A DNA stretch of 42,895 bases from Lachnospiraceae bacterium (GCA_029012365.1 JAQXLY010000029.1:1-42895), one strand, 5' to 3'; positions 25,797 through 34,130 are shown, numbered from the stretch's first letter. A program made the numbers and translations. The notes: a model not told the origin generated them from the letters alone.

Positions 25797-26642
25797 TTAT
25801 TCGGTTAACATTAAGAATCCCGCCATATTTCCTCTGTCATTTCCCATCACCCGATGAGAAAACAATACATCCGAATGACACATGGTACATACTCCGCCGA
25901 TTACAATATTTTCGGGCAAAACACCTGCTTCCTCCAAAATCGTGCGATTGACCTGCCACAAATCAAGCCGGCAGGTGCCTTCTGCCTCCTGCTCTGCGGT
26001 TCTTTTTGTTGCATTCTTGTATTCCTTTTGAAATAATTCAGCCACTTCACCGCCTACGGTATAGCAATCTCCGCAAACAGACACTCCGATATAGGCCTCT
26101 ATATGCTCCGGTATGCAGCCGAATTCTCTTTCCATGGCCTTTACCGTCTTTTCCGCAATCCGTCCGATAGAACCGCGCCAGCCGGCATGCGCCGTACCGA
26201 TAGCACCTGCTACCGGGTCATAGAAAAACACCGGTACGCAATCCGCACCGAATACCGCCAGCGCAACACCCGGTTCATTTGTAATCTGGGCATCCACACA
26301 TGAATAATCTCGTGGTCTTGTAATTCCCTTGCCGCAATCTGCCTTTGTTGCCCTGCGTACCACAACCTCATGCACCTGATCCGGTAATACAACCTGTTCC
26401 TTTGCAAAGCCGATAGCGTTACAAAGTCTGTCATAATTTTTTAATACATTTTCATCAAAATCTCCGCGACCGAAGCCCAGATTCATAGAAGAAAAAAATC
26501 CTTTACTGACTCCGCCTACTCTTGTAGAACAACCGTGCTTCACACCCGGATGCTCGGAGAGACGTCTAAAATATAAAAACGGTACTTCCGTACCCGAAAC
26601 TGCCATTTCCTTATTTGACAGACACTCTAATTCTTTTTTCAT
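25797..26642 (-). CDS. pgeF: Multicopper polyphenol oxidase/laccase-domain protein PgeF (YfiH)
   Basis: A 281-residue protein of the YfiH/PgeF family. Escherichia coli PgeF removes L-Ser wrongly placed in peptidoglycan precursors; other members act on purine nucleosides. Conserved metal and active-site parts are present: DQVHEVVV, AVFGADCVPVFFYDP, GTAHAGWRGSIGRI and, late, CRLDLWQVNRTIL. ATG at 26642 is preferred (GAGG just upstream); an in-frame TTG at 26699 would add 19 atypical residues and overlap yraN. About 90 bases with no clear element separate it from the DUF512 gene. Which of the two activities applies is unknown. Confidence 0.9.
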   Translation of the reverse strand: MKKELECLSNKEMAVSGTEVPFLYFRRLSEHPGVKHGCSTRVGGVSKGFFSSMNLGFGRGDFDENVLKNYDRLCNAIGFAKEQVVLPDQVHEVVVRRATKADCGKGITRPRDYSCVDAQITNEPGVALAVFGADCVPVFFYDPVAGAIGTAHAGWRGSIGRIAEKTVKAMEREFGCIPEHIEAYIGVSVCGDCYTVGGEVAELFQKEYKNATKRTAEQEAEGTCRLDLWQVNRTILEEAGVLPENIVIGGVCTMCHSDVLFSHRVMGNDRGNMAGFLMLTE

Positions 26643-26689
26643 ATTCCTCAACCTATTTACTTTTCTACAAATTATACTGATATTATTAC

Positions 26690-27112
26690 TTACATCCAAA
26701 ACGCATTCTCCGTAAGACGAATCTTATCCCCGTACACCCCGGCAACATCAAATCGGCACGGTGTATCAAAAGAAATTCGATTCTTGTACATATAATACTT
26801 AGCCGCCGCAAGGATTTTCTGTTGTTTCCTATGGTTCACCGCTTCCTCCGGAGCTCCGAACCGCTCATCGGAACGGTATTTTACCTCGACAAATACAAGA
26901 TAACCGTCCTTCCTTGCAATAATATCGATTTCTCCGTGCCTTGTATAAAAGTTTCTTGCAAGGATTTCATACCCCTGCTCCCGCAAATACTCCTGTACCC
27001 TTGTTTCCTGTTCACTGCCGACCATGCGGCAGTTTCGGACACTCTTTTCCCGTTGCCCTGTATTCACTGCTTTTTCAAAGCTTTCCTTTTCTCCCACCGT
27101 TACCGTTATCAT
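26690..27112 (-). CDS. yraN: YraN family endonuclease-like protein (UPF0102)
   Basis: A protein of up to 140 residues with the restriction-endonuclease-like fold. The motif reads HGEIDIIARKDGYLVFVEVK (D, E-x-K), the usual PD-(D/E)xK core of UPF0102. No function is firmly known; links to recombination or DNA uptake are proposed in the literature for relatives. The start is unsure. The ATG at 27112 has GGGAGG 13 bases away, while an in-frame GTG at 27067 would give the family-like opening NTGQREKS. The C-terminal codons overlap a possible upstream start of pgeF. It sits in the rnhB-FlhB-like-yraN order common in Clostridia. Confidence 0.9.
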   Translation of the reverse strand: MITVTVGEKESFEKAVNTGQREKSVRNCRMVGSEQETRVQEYLREQGYEILARNFYTRHGEIDIIARKDGYLVFVEVKYRSDERFGAPEEAVNHRKQQKILAAAKYYMYKNRISFDTPCRFDVAGVYGDKIRLTENAFWM

Positions 27113-27165
27113 ATACTCTCATATTCCTCCCATACAGATACATTATCCCGCAATATCAAATGCTT

Positions 27166-27450
27166 CTACAACGAATTCTTTACCTTCCCCTTAATCTTAT
27201 CAACCTTATCCACAAAAAGCAGAACCTCCGCCACCACTTCGTATAACTCAGGCGGAATAGCGTCTCCGATTTCAAGCTTTGAAAGAGTATCTGCCAGCTT
27301 ATCATCCTTATGAAGAGGTACATCCTCCTCCTTCGCACGTTCAATTATCTTCTCTGCAACATAGCCTCTGCCGGAAGCAACTATCTTAGGTGCTTCCTCG
27401 GAAGGCTCATATTCCAGTGCAACCGCAATTTTACTCTTTTGTTCTTCCAT
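27166..27450 (-). CDS. FlhB-like C-terminal domain protein (EscU/YscU family, stand-alone)
   Basis: A 94-residue cytosolic protein matching only the C-terminal domain of FlhB/YscU export switch proteins: IAVALEYEPSEEAPKIVASGRGYVAEKI, then DVPLHKDDKLADTLSKLEIGDAIP and ELYEVVAEVLLFV. The N-P-T-H autocleavage sequence of true FlhB is absent. AAAGGGG lies 6 bases before the ATG at 27450; the frame is open to 27504. No flagellar or secretion genes are nearby. It lies between rnhB and yraN. Its role away from a secretion machine is unknown. Confidence 0.88.
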   Translation of the reverse strand: MEEQKSKIAVALEYEPSEEAPKIVASGRGYVAEKIIERAKEEDVPLHKDDKLADTLSKLEIGDAIPPELYEVVAEVLLFVDKVDKIKGKVKNSL

Positions 27451-27522
27451 GGCACACCCCTTTCCGGCTTCCTGTTTCCATAAGTCCGGATGAAAAATCC
27501 TCAAACAATTCGAGTACCTGAA

Positions 27523-28332
27523 TTACTTATCGGCTTCTCCTAAGATTCCCTTAATAAAGCTGCGTCTGTGAATCGGACAGGGTCCGTCCTCACGTAGCTT
27601 CTTCATGTGCTCCGCAGAACCGTAGCCCTTGTTTCCGGCAAAACCATAGCCCGGATATACCTTGTCGAACTCTATCATCATCCGGTCTCTTGTTACCTTT
27701 GCAACCACACTTGCCGCCGCAATGGAAAGGCTTTTTGCATCCCCCTTTATAATCGGTACCTGACGAATGACTTCCTTCTTTTCCGGAAACAACTCCTGTA
27801 CGCCCGGAATCGTAACCGCATCATTTAACAATACATCCGGTGCTCCGAGTGACTCGGACATCTTTAAAATTGCTTCCCGCATGGCACGGTACGTTGCCTG
27901 TAAAATATTTATCTCATCAATCACCGTATGAGACACACAGCCGATGCCGTATCCCAATGCCTTTTCCAGAATTTCCGGAAAAAGCTCCTCACGTTTTTTT
28001 TCGGAAAGCTGCTTGGAATCATTTAAATACAATATCCGGCATCCCTTAGGCAATACTACGCAGGCTGCTACTACAGGTCCGGCAAGCGGACCTCTTCCTA
28101 CCTCATCTATGCCGCACACTACACTATAATCCGCATATTCCCGTTCATATACAAGCATACCGTCCACTCTTGCACACTCTGCCAGAAACTTTTCTTTCCT
28201 CTTCCTTGCCTGTTCTATTAACTTTACTACACTGCTTCTCGTATCATCCGCATACCGCGCAACGACATCCTCCAGCTGCTCCGGTGCCGCGTTTCCCAGT
28301 GCTTCCTTTATCTGCTCGATTTTATCTGCCAT
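27523..28332 (-). CDS. rnhB: Ribonuclease HII
   Basis: A 269-residue RNase HII, which cuts at ribonucleotides placed in DNA. The catalytic acids are in GIDEVGRGPLAGPVVAACVV near residues 75-94 (D, E), with the remaining acids in VLLNDAVTIPG and the SIAAASVVAKVTRDRMM region. It carries an extra N-terminal helical region of about 65 residues, found in Firmicutes forms. ATG at 28332 is chosen (AGGGG 3-4 bases upstream); eight more residues are possible. It follows ylqF by 7 bases, the standard order in Firmicutes. Confidence 0.96.
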   Translation of the reverse strand: MADKIEQIKEALGNAAPEQLEDVVARYADDTRSSVVKLIEQARKRKEKFLAECARVDGMLVYEREYADYSVVCGIDEVGRGPLAGPVVAACVVLPKGCRILYLNDSKQLSEKKREELFPEILEKALGYGIGCVSHTVIDEINILQATYRAMREAILKMSESLGAPDVLLNDAVTIPGVQELFPEKKEVIRQVPIIKGDAKSLSIAAASVVAKVTRDRMMIEFDKVYPGYGFAGNKGYGSAEHMKKLREDGPCPIHRRSFIKGILGEADK

Positions 28333-28339
28333 AATCCCC

Positions 28340-29188
28340 TCATACCTTTTGTACACTCTCTAACGTAATCTTTCCGATTTTCCCGGCACGGTAGTCATCC
28401 ATAATAAATCCGGCAGCACGGTCAATATCCGGCTCTCCGCCCTTTTTCAGACAAGCACGCTTTCTTGCAATCCGTTCCAGTGCTTCATTTCCGTCCGAAC
28501 ATTCATCAATACCGTACTTTGTATGAATCACCCCCGGATAACTTTCGTACAAATATTCAAGTAACGTTACCGCAAGTTCTCTGATATCTAAAATATCTTC
28601 ATTTATGGAACCGATCCATGCAATACGAAGTCCCACCTTCTGATCCTCAAACTTCGGCCATAAAATCCCCGGAGTATCAAGAAGCTCCAGCTCTTTATTC
28701 AGGCGAATCCATTGCTTCCCCTTTGTCACACCCGGTTTATTTCCGGTTAACGTACAGTTCTTTCCCGCAAAAGAATTGATAAAGGTTGACTTTCCTACAT
28801 TCGGAATACCTACAATCATTGCCCGGAGCGGTCTTCCGATAATTCCCCGCTTCAAATCCCTTTCTCTTTTTTCCTTACAGGCTTCCTTAATCACAGCGGA
28901 TACATTTTTAACTCCTGCGCCGCCCTTTGCATTCACTGAAACAACATAATATCCTTTTTCCTCATAGTATTGTTTATATTCCTTTGTACGCACTTCATCC
29001 GCAAGATCCGACTTATTGAGTAAAAGCACTCTCGGTTTGCTGCCCGCGAGCTTTTCTATGTCCGGATTTTTCGAGCTGTACGGAATACGTGCATCTACCA
29101 GCTCCACAATGACATCCACCAGCTTCAATTCGTCCTGTATCTGGCGTTTTGCCTTACTCATATGTCCCGGATACCACTGATACTGCAT
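28340..29188 (-). CDS. rbgA: Ribosome biogenesis GTPase YlqF (RbgA)
   Basis: A 282-residue circularly permuted GTPase that helps late 50S subunit assembly. The motif order is the permuted one: G4 LLNKSDL near residue 57, then G1 GIPNVGKST near 128 and G3 LLDTPGILWP near 174. It opens with the family's QWYPGHMSKAKRQI. The C-terminal helical domain is present. It lies between lepB and rnhB, as in Bacillus. The length is normal. Confidence 0.97.
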   Translation of the reverse strand: MQYQWYPGHMSKAKRQIQDELKLVDVIVELVDARIPYSSKNPDIEKLAGSKPRVLLLNKSDLADEVRTKEYKQYYEEKGYYVVSVNAKGGAGVKNVSAVIKEACKEKRERDLKRGIIGRPLRAMIVGIPNVGKSTFINSFAGKNCTLTGNKPGVTKGKQWIRLNKELELLDTPGILWPKFEDQKVGLRIAWIGSINEDILDIRELAVTLLEYLYESYPGVIHTKYGIDECSDGNEALERIARKRACLKKGGEPDIDRAAGFIMDDYRAGKIGKITLESVQKV

Positions 29189-29236
29189 ATATTTCTACCT
29201 CCGTCCGACAATCGGATGACATAAAATGCCTTTCAG

Positions 29237-29836
29237 CTATTCATCCTTCTCTAAATTCATTTTTGAAACTATGTTGAAAGGCTCTAATGTCAACCAAGCC
29301 TTTCCGATAATCTGGTCTCTCGTAACATTTCCAATATTGGCAAACCGACTGTCTTCGCTCTTATTCCGATTATCACCGAGCACAAAATATTCATCATAAT
29401 CCAAAACAACCGGCTCCGTTGCCAGTCCCGATAAATGGATTTTAGGTAAATCCCTTACTACTTCCTTTAACGGTTCGCCGTTAATATAAACGATGCCGTT
29501 TACAATCTGGACAGTCTCACCCGGAAGTCCGATTACTCTTTTCACATGATAATAGCTGTGTTCTTCTCCTCCCTGCTCAAACACAATGACATCAAAACGT
29601 TCCGGTCCCTTTCTAAGATAAGAAATCTTGTTTATCATAATCGGCATCTGTGCCTCTAACGTAGGAGCCATAGACTCCCCCGGCACCACGGTGCGCTCAC
29701 AAGCTGCCCGTACCAAAAAAAACGCCAGAACAATCACTGCAACGGTTTCTAAAATCAGAGCCACAATCCGGATAATTATCTTTTTTACTTTTTTACGTTT
29801 CCGGTTATCACTCAAATCAAAATCATACCCCGCCAT
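29237..29836 (-). CDS. lepB: Signal peptidase I
   Basis: A 199-residue membrane-bound serine protease that removes signal peptides. One N-terminal membrane helix (about residues 20-44) follows a very basic cytosolic head. The catalytic Ser is in VPGESMAPTLE near 56, and the general-base Lys is in YYHVKRVIGLPGE near 99. The box YFVLGDNRNKSEDSR near 153-167 is typical. It is downstream of rplS, separated by a terminator, and upstream of ylqF. Its substrates here would include the NlpC/P60 hydrolase. Confidence 0.97.
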   Translation of the reverse strand: MAGYDFDLSDNRKRKKVKKIIIRIVALILETVAVIVLAFFLVRAACERTVVPGESMAPTLEAQMPIMINKISYLRKGPERFDVIVFEQGGEEHSYYHVKRVIGLPGETVQIVNGIVYINGEPLKEVVRDLPKIHLSGLATEPVVLDYDEYFVLGDNRNKSEDSRFANIGNVTRDQIIGKAWLTLEPFNIVSKMNLEKDE

Positions 29837-29860
29837 TGAAATACCCTTTCACTTAGAAAA

Positions 29861-29886
29861 AAAGGGACAAGCTATGTTGTCCCTTT
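29861..29886 (-). terminator. Terminator after rplS
   Basis: A 10-bp perfect stem (AAAGGGACAA with TTGTCCCTTT) and a 6-base loop; on the minus strand it is followed by a run of T. It begins 8 bases past the rplS stop codon and makes rplS largely independent of lepB. Confidence 0.9.
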
Positions 29887-29893
29887 GGTTGAC

Positions 29894-30241
29894 TTATTTT
29901 ACGATTTCCTTAACCTTAGCCTTCTTACCGATTCTGTCACGAAGATAATTCAGCTTTGCTCTGCGTACCTTACCGCGTCTTACTACTTCAACCTTCTCAA
30001 CAATCGGAGAATGTAACGGCCATGTCTTCTCAACACCGACACCGTTGGATGTCTTTCTTACCGTAAATGTCTCTCTTGCGCCACCGTTCTGTCTCTTTAA
30101 AACGGTTCCCTCAAATACCTGGATACGCTCACGGTTACCCTCTTTTACCTTAGCGTGAACCTTAACGGTATCACCTACGTTAAAATCGGCAACCTCAGCC
30201 TTTAACTGTGCTGCTTCAATGTTCTTAATAATGTCGTTCAT
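29894..30241 (-). CDS. rplS: 50S ribosomal protein L19
   Basis: A 115-residue ribosomal protein, full length, at the interface of the two subunits. The family core is plain: [34 protein letters not shown] and [13 protein letters not shown], ending with the basic [21 protein letters not shown] is 7 bases before the ATG. In most Firmicutes it directly follows trmD; here dus and an AraC-type regulator come between, and rplS has its own promoter, leader and terminator. Confidence 0.99.
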   Translation of the reverse strand: MNDIIKNIEAAQLKAEVADFNVGDTVKVHAKVKEGNRERIQVFEGTVLKRQNGGARETFTVRKTSNGVGVEKTWPLHSPIVEKVEVVRRGKVRRAKLNYLRDRIGKKAKVKEIVK

Positions 30242-30313
30242 GTTGCGACCTCCTTATAAATTAAGACATTCTTACTACCGGCTCCCGGTACAGCGGAACA
30301 TCTCGTCTCACAA
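30242..30313 (-). promoter_or_regulatory. rplS 5' leader, possible L19 autoregulatory element
   Basis: The predicted leader of about 70 bases holds a perfect 6-bp hairpin (TACCGG, loop, CCGGTA; 30276-30290) flanked by complementary GAGAC/GTCTT segments that would form an outer stem just before the ribosome binding site. Firmicutes L19 leaders are known as an RNA family; I see compatible size and position but did not align it. Confidence 0.5.
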
Positions 30314-30319
30314 TCGAAG

Positions 30320-30348
30320 ATTATACCACAGATTTTGTCGGAATGCAA
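30320..30348 (-). promoter_or_regulatory. Promoter of rplS
   Basis: Minus strand: TTGCAT (30343-30348), 17 bases, TATAAT (30320-30325). The -10 box is perfect and the -35 box matches four of six positions. It lies in the gap between the AraC-type gene and rplS. Confidence 0.75.
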
Positions 30349-30392
30349 GCACTTTTTACTTTTTTACATAACTTACATTGTAGCTTTTAACA

Positions 30393-31127
30393 TTAATGTG
30401 CATGAAACTGTTGTTCACGAAACTCGCGCGGTGTCACCTTCACATACCGCTTAAACATGGAAATAAAGTGACTTTCCGAACAAAAACACAGACTTGATGC
30501 AATCTCCGCAGACGTAAAACCGGTGTAACGTAACATTTTCTCTGCCGCCTCAATCCTTTTCTGTATAATATACTGCGATACGGATATCCCTACTTCTTTA
30601 TGAAACAGCTTTGACAAATATGTTGCACTGAGCTTTGTTTCCTTCGCCAAATCAGCCAGCGTAATCTTTGTATGCAGATGTGAATAGATATACTCCAGAC
30701 ACACGATAATCGATTTGGAATACATTGTTTTCTTACGAATGCTGCGCATTCTTTTTGCATACGCTTCTACCAGTTCTCTGTGAAACGAAGTAACCTCTTC
30801 CTCAGTCTGAAAATGATCAAGCCGCCGGATAGCAATGTCACTGCGATTGTAGGCTTCCTCCATTTCCATTCCGCCTTCGATACAGTAACGGGTAATAAAA
30901 GCGATTGTAATTATCAGGTGATACTTCAGATTACGCAAGCGGTTTTCACTTAAAATTCCCAAACCGTCACTGTCAAACGGACGCATTAACTGCAAAGCTT
31001 CTTCCACATTTCCCATTTTGATGCTCTGGTAAAATTCAACCTCTTTATCATAAGGCGTATGAAACCGGTTATCTTCGCGGTTCTCAAACTCAATCTGCGC
31101 AAGCGCCTTTTGCATATCAAGCTTCAT
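30393..31127 (-). CDS. AraC family transcriptional regulator
   Basis: A 244-residue protein. The C-terminal third has two helix-turn-helix units of the AraC type: ITLADLAKETKLSATYLSKLF and TSAEIASSLCFCSESHFISMF, ending YVKVTPREFREQ. The N-terminal part is helical and shows no cupin sugar-binding motif, so the signal sensed cannot be guessed. The ATG at 31127 has AGGTG 5 bases upstream and overlaps the dus end by 11 bases, so both are translated from one message. An unusual place for such a regulator; its targets are unknown. Confidence 0.92.
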   Translation of the reverse strand: MKLDMQKALAQIEFENREDNRFHTPYDKEVEFYQSIKMGNVEEALQLMRPFDSDGLGILSENRLRNLKYHLIITIAFITRYCIEGGMEMEEAYNRSDIAIRRLDHFQTEEEVTSFHRELVEAYAKRMRSIRKKTMYSKSIIVCLEYIYSHLHTKITLADLAKETKLSATYLSKLFHKEVGISVSQYIIQKRIEAAEKMLRYTGFTSAEIASSLCFCSESHFISMFKRYVKVTPREFREQQFHAH

Positions 31128-32070
31128 CTGCACACCTTCCTCCAAGCAATTCATCAACAATCACCCGGTATTCACTGAGTCTGTCACATTTTCGCATCTT
31201 TTTCCGCACCTTTTCGCAATCCTTAAAGCTATCCAGCAAATAAAACCAAAGCTCCTTCATTTTATAGAGCAAATCCCGGTCACCGGACAAGACTGAACCG
31301 TACTCGGTCATCAGTTGTTCATGAAACTGTCTTATTGTATCCCTGCGGACCTTCGCCTCCGGTAATTCCTCACCCCGCAGACGTCCGATGAGATATGGGT
31401 CACATAAAAGCCCGCGTCCAAGCATCACCGCCGGAAGCTTCGGAAAACGGGTCATAAGTGCCTTGTAGCTCTCTTTTGTAAAAACATCTCCGTTATAGCA
31501 AAGTCTGCCCTTCCACCTGTCATACGCAAGCTCAAAAGCCTCTGTGCGCACCTGTCCTTTATAAAAATCCTTCTGAATCCGCGGGTGCACCGTCAGCTCC
31601 TTTATCGGAAACCTCTCATAAATACGAAGAATATTCTCCCATTCCGCTGCATCATTCCGTCCGATACGTGTCTTTACCGACACCTCTACCGTACATTTTT
31701 CAAACACCTTCTCAAAAAAAGCGTTCAATTCCTCCGGGTGACTCAGAAAACCGGAACCCTTTCCCTTTGCCACCACCGTTCCTGACGGACAGCCAAGATT
31801 CAAATTCACTTCCGTATAGCCAAACTCCTTTAAATACTCTGCCGTCATCAGAAAGTAATCGGCACGGTTCGTTATAATCTGCGGAACCACCTGCATTCCT
31901 ATATTGTTTTCAGGCAAAATATCACGTTTCTCCCTGTTTCGCAGGATTTTATTGGCATCAGGCGAAATAAACGGGGTAAAGTATTTATCCGGTGCAGGAA
32001 AATACTTATGAAATGCTCTCCGGTAAATATGCCCGGTAATCCCCTCCATAGGTGCAAAATAAAACTCCAT
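31117..32070 (-). CDS. dus: tRNA-dihydrouridine synthase
   Basis: A 317-residue flavoenzyme that reduces uridines in the tRNA D-loop. It starts with the FMN-domain opening FYFAPMEGITGHIYR. The catalytic Cys is in VNLNLGCPSGTVVAKGKGS near residue 95, followed by VSVKTRIGR, LTVHPRIQKDFYKG, YNGDVF and MLGRGLLCDP. The C-terminal helical tRNA-binding domain is present. It is 21 bases downstream of trmD. Which D-loop position it modifies cannot be told. Confidence 0.95.
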   Translation of the reverse strand: MEFYFAPMEGITGHIYRRAFHKYFPAPDKYFTPFISPDANKILRNREKRDILPENNIGMQVVPQIITNRADYFLMTAEYLKEFGYTEVNLNLGCPSGTVVAKGKGSGFLSHPEELNAFFEKVFEKCTVEVSVKTRIGRNDAAEWENILRIYERFPIKELTVHPRIQKDFYKGQVRTEAFELAYDRWKGRLCYNGDVFTKESYKALMTRFPKLPAVMLGRGLLCDPYLIGRLRGEELPEAKVRRDTIRQFHEQLMTEYGSVLSGDRDLLYKMKELWFYLLDSFKDCEKVRKKMRKCDRLSEYRVIVDELLGGRCADEA

Positions 32071-32091
32071 TATAATCTCTCCGGTAAAATA

Positions 32092-32844
32092 TTACAGATG
32101 ATGCTCCCCAAGCAAATCTTCCAGATATTTCTTTTCCTTCTTCGAAAGCACCGCATCCGCCAGCAAATCCGGTCTTGCAGCAAGGGTTCGTTCAATGGAC
32201 TTTCTTCTTCTCCATTCTTCAATCTTTGCATGATGACCGGATAATAACACCTCCGGCACCCTTCTTCCCTCGTATTCCTCCGGTCTTGTATACTGCGGAT
32301 ATTCCAACAGATTATCCTGAAAGCTCTCAAACTCCGCCGAAGCCTCGTTATTCAATACTCCGGGCACCAGACGGGACACCGCATCTATCATCATCATTGC
32401 CGGAAGCTCCCCACCGGTCAGCACATAGTCTCCCGCGGAAACCATATCCGTCACCACCATTTCAAGCGCTCTCTCATCTATACCCTCGTAGTGGCCGCAA
32501 AGGAAAATCAAATCCTCCTCCTTTGCCCACTCTTCTGCCTTTTTCTGTGTAAAGGTCTCTCCCTGTGGTGTAAGATATATCACCTTTGTCTTTTCCCTGC
32601 GTTCCTCCGGAATCAGCTCCTTTACATAAGCACAGGTCTTTACGACCGGGTCCGGTGCCATTACCATCCCTGCACCGCCTCCGTAGGGATAATCATCCAC
32701 CCGCTTATGCTTGTCCTCGGAAAAGTCCCGGATATCGACCGCTTTAATCGACAACAGCCCTTTTTCCACGGCACGTCCGATAATACTTGTATTTAAGCCA
32801 TGTTCTACCATGTCAGGGAATAACGTCATAACGTAAAAATTCAT
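32092..32844 (-). CDS. trmD: tRNA (guanine-N1-)-methyltransferase TrmD
   Basis: A 250-residue SPOUT methyltransferase that makes m1G37 in tRNAs, preventing frameshifts. Typical segments are MTLFPDMVEHGLNTSIIGRA, VDDYPYGGGAGMVMAPDPV, LCGHYEGIDERALE and DYVLTGGELPAMMMIDAV (knot and S-adenosylmethionine site). The length and C-terminal domain are normal. The usual upstream partner rimM is not here; a Fic gene ends 3 bases before the start, and dus follows instead of rplS. Confidence 0.97.
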   Translation of the reverse strand: MNFYVMTLFPDMVEHGLNTSIIGRAVEKGLLSIKAVDIRDFSEDKHKRVDDYPYGGGAGMVMAPDPVVKTCAYVKELIPEERREKTKVIYLTPQGETFTQKKAEEWAKEEDLIFLCGHYEGIDERALEMVVTDMVSAGDYVLTGGELPAMMMIDAVSRLVPGVLNNEASAEFESFQDNLLEYPQYTRPEEYEGRRVPEVLLSGHHAKIEEWRRRKSIERTLAARPDLLADAVLSKKEKKYLEDLLGEHHL

Positions 32845-32847
32845 GCT

Positions 32848-33606
32848 TTATCCTTCCTTTGGCTGTTCCATCAAAGAACCACGAAGCCGTTCCAAATATC
32901 TTTCCTGTTCCTTTTTCATCAATGCAACAAGTGCAGATGCATCCTCTTTCGTCTGGGCTTTATGAATTGCAGCCAAATATGCCGGTCTGTCTTCATCCTG
33001 CAATATAAACGGACAAATTGCATTTTTCAAACATTCCCGAAATAAAACTAAACGCCCGGTTCTGCCGTTCCCATCCTGAAACGGATGAATCTTCTCATAC
33101 CTTGCGTGGAACAGTGCCAAGGTTTCCAAACTCTTGTCGGTCTCATGATACCAGCTAAGCAGCTCCTGCATCTTCTCCTCTACTTCTTCCGGAGCCGCTG
33201 TATCAATATCTCCCACAAAATTTCTTCTGGATTTATATTCTCCGATGTTATAACCGTTGGCAATATCCTCAAATACACATTGCTTTAACTGTTTATGGAA
33301 CAACTTAATCATTTGCTCATCAAGCGGTTCCGCAAGGGTATCCAACATGGCATGAAACATGGCAAAATGTCCCTGCATCTCCTCAATATCCTTTGCCTTA
33401 TACACTTCATCGCTTTCCGTATAAATACTGCCCGTCTCGAACAACGACGCGGTATGCTCCTTCGTAAGCGTGCTTCCTTCGATTTTATTGGAATTATACG
33501 CCAGTTCACGTTGTGTAAAACCGTAAATACCGTTTCGGATCTGATGCTTTTGTTCGGTTTGCAGCGTATATATCAGGTTAGAATTCACTTCCTTGCTATA
33601 TTCCAT
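32848..33606 (-). CDS. Fic family protein, class II (AMPylator with N-terminal inhibitory motif)
   Basis: A 252-residue Fic-domain protein. The active-site loop HPFQDGNGRTGR (about residues 171-182) matches the full H-x-F-x-D-GN-G-R-x-x-R motif, so AMP transfer to Ser/Thr/Tyr side chains is expected. A second motif S-N-K-I-E-G at residues 39-44 fits the (S/T)-x3-E-(G/N) inhibitory helix of class II Fic proteins, which block their own active site. No separate antitoxin is adjacent. The gene has its own promoter and is 3 bases before trmD, so it leads the trmD-dus-araC transcript. The target protein is unknown. Confidence 0.94.
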   Translation of the reverse strand: MEYSKEVNSNLIYTLQTEQKHQIRNGIYGFTQRELAYNSNKIEGSTLTKEHTASLFETGSIYTESDEVYKAKDIEEMQGHFAMFHAMLDTLAEPLDEQMIKLFHKQLKQCVFEDIANGYNIGEYKSRRNFVGDIDTAAPEEVEEKMQELLSWYHETDKSLETLALFHARYEKIHPFQDGNGRTGRLVLFRECLKNAICPFILQDEDRPAYLAAIHKAQTKEDASALVALMKKEQERYLERLRGSLMEQPKEG

Positions 33607-33639
33607 AAAATCATCCTCTCCGAAAATTTCTTCAAAAAT

Positions 33640-33668
33640 ATTATACTATAAAAGAGACCATTTTTCAA
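33640..33668 (-). promoter_or_regulatory. Promoter of the fic-trmD-dus-araC transcript
   Basis: Minus strand: TTGAAA (33663-33668), 17 bases, TATAAT (33640-33645), about 35 bases before the fic ATG. The hexamers match consensus at 11 of 12 positions. Confidence 0.85.
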
Positions 33669-33726
33669 GAAAGACATTCTGCTTACACTTTTCTGTTTCT
33701 ACTTGCAGATAACCATAAAGAAGTAT

Positions 33727-33753
33727 AACCCGTGAAAAACTTCTTCGCGGGTT
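33727..33753 (-). terminator. Terminator-like hairpin after the truncated GNAT gene
   Basis: AACCCG pairs with CGGGTT across a 15-base region that can extend the stem imperfectly. On the minus strand a short T-containing tail (ATACTTCTTT) follows. It sits 30 bases past the GNAT fragment's stop. Confidence 0.55.
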
Positions 33754-33782
33754 AATTTAAAATCAATAGATAACTTGGGGTT

Positions 33783-34130
33783 TTAAAGTTTCTTTCTCGC
33801 TATTATCCCATCATTAATTTTTATAATTGAGAATCCTTGTGATTCATACATTGACCTGTTGCCACAACAATTATTGGGATTGAATTCTCCGTCAGAAGGG
33901 TAAGACTCCACATAGTTATAACCGTTCTTTTTTGCAAATTCACACGCATAATTCAGCATCTTTTTTGCAATTCCTTTCCCCCTATAATCAGGAGCGATTG
34001 TGAAACATACAATTGCTAACACCTTGTCGTTGTTATTAATTTCAATCCAACTGTCGGGATTGTTTTCTTTGCTGAATCTGAAATAATTATCTTTCAAATC
34101 AGCATTGCAAAAAAATATGCACACCAACAC
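33783..34130 (-). pseudogene. GNAT acetyltransferase, C-terminal fragment
   Basis: The 115-residue frame holds the acetyl-CoA-binding half of a GNAT enzyme: VLAIVCFTIAPDYRGKGIAKKML has the beta-4 strand and the R-G-x-G-x-A loop, and the C-terminal beta-strands follow. The N-terminal strands (about 60 or more residues) are missing. Its first residues overlap in another frame with the end of the upstream membrane-protein frame. The gene has therefore probably lost its start in a deletion. A short active protein cannot be excluded but is unlikely. The region is AT-rich. Confidence 0.65.

Noticed and set aside
30355-30392. Possible terminator after the AraC-type gene
   Set aside because: A T-rich run is present but the pairing around ACATTG/CATTAATG is weak and inconsistent.
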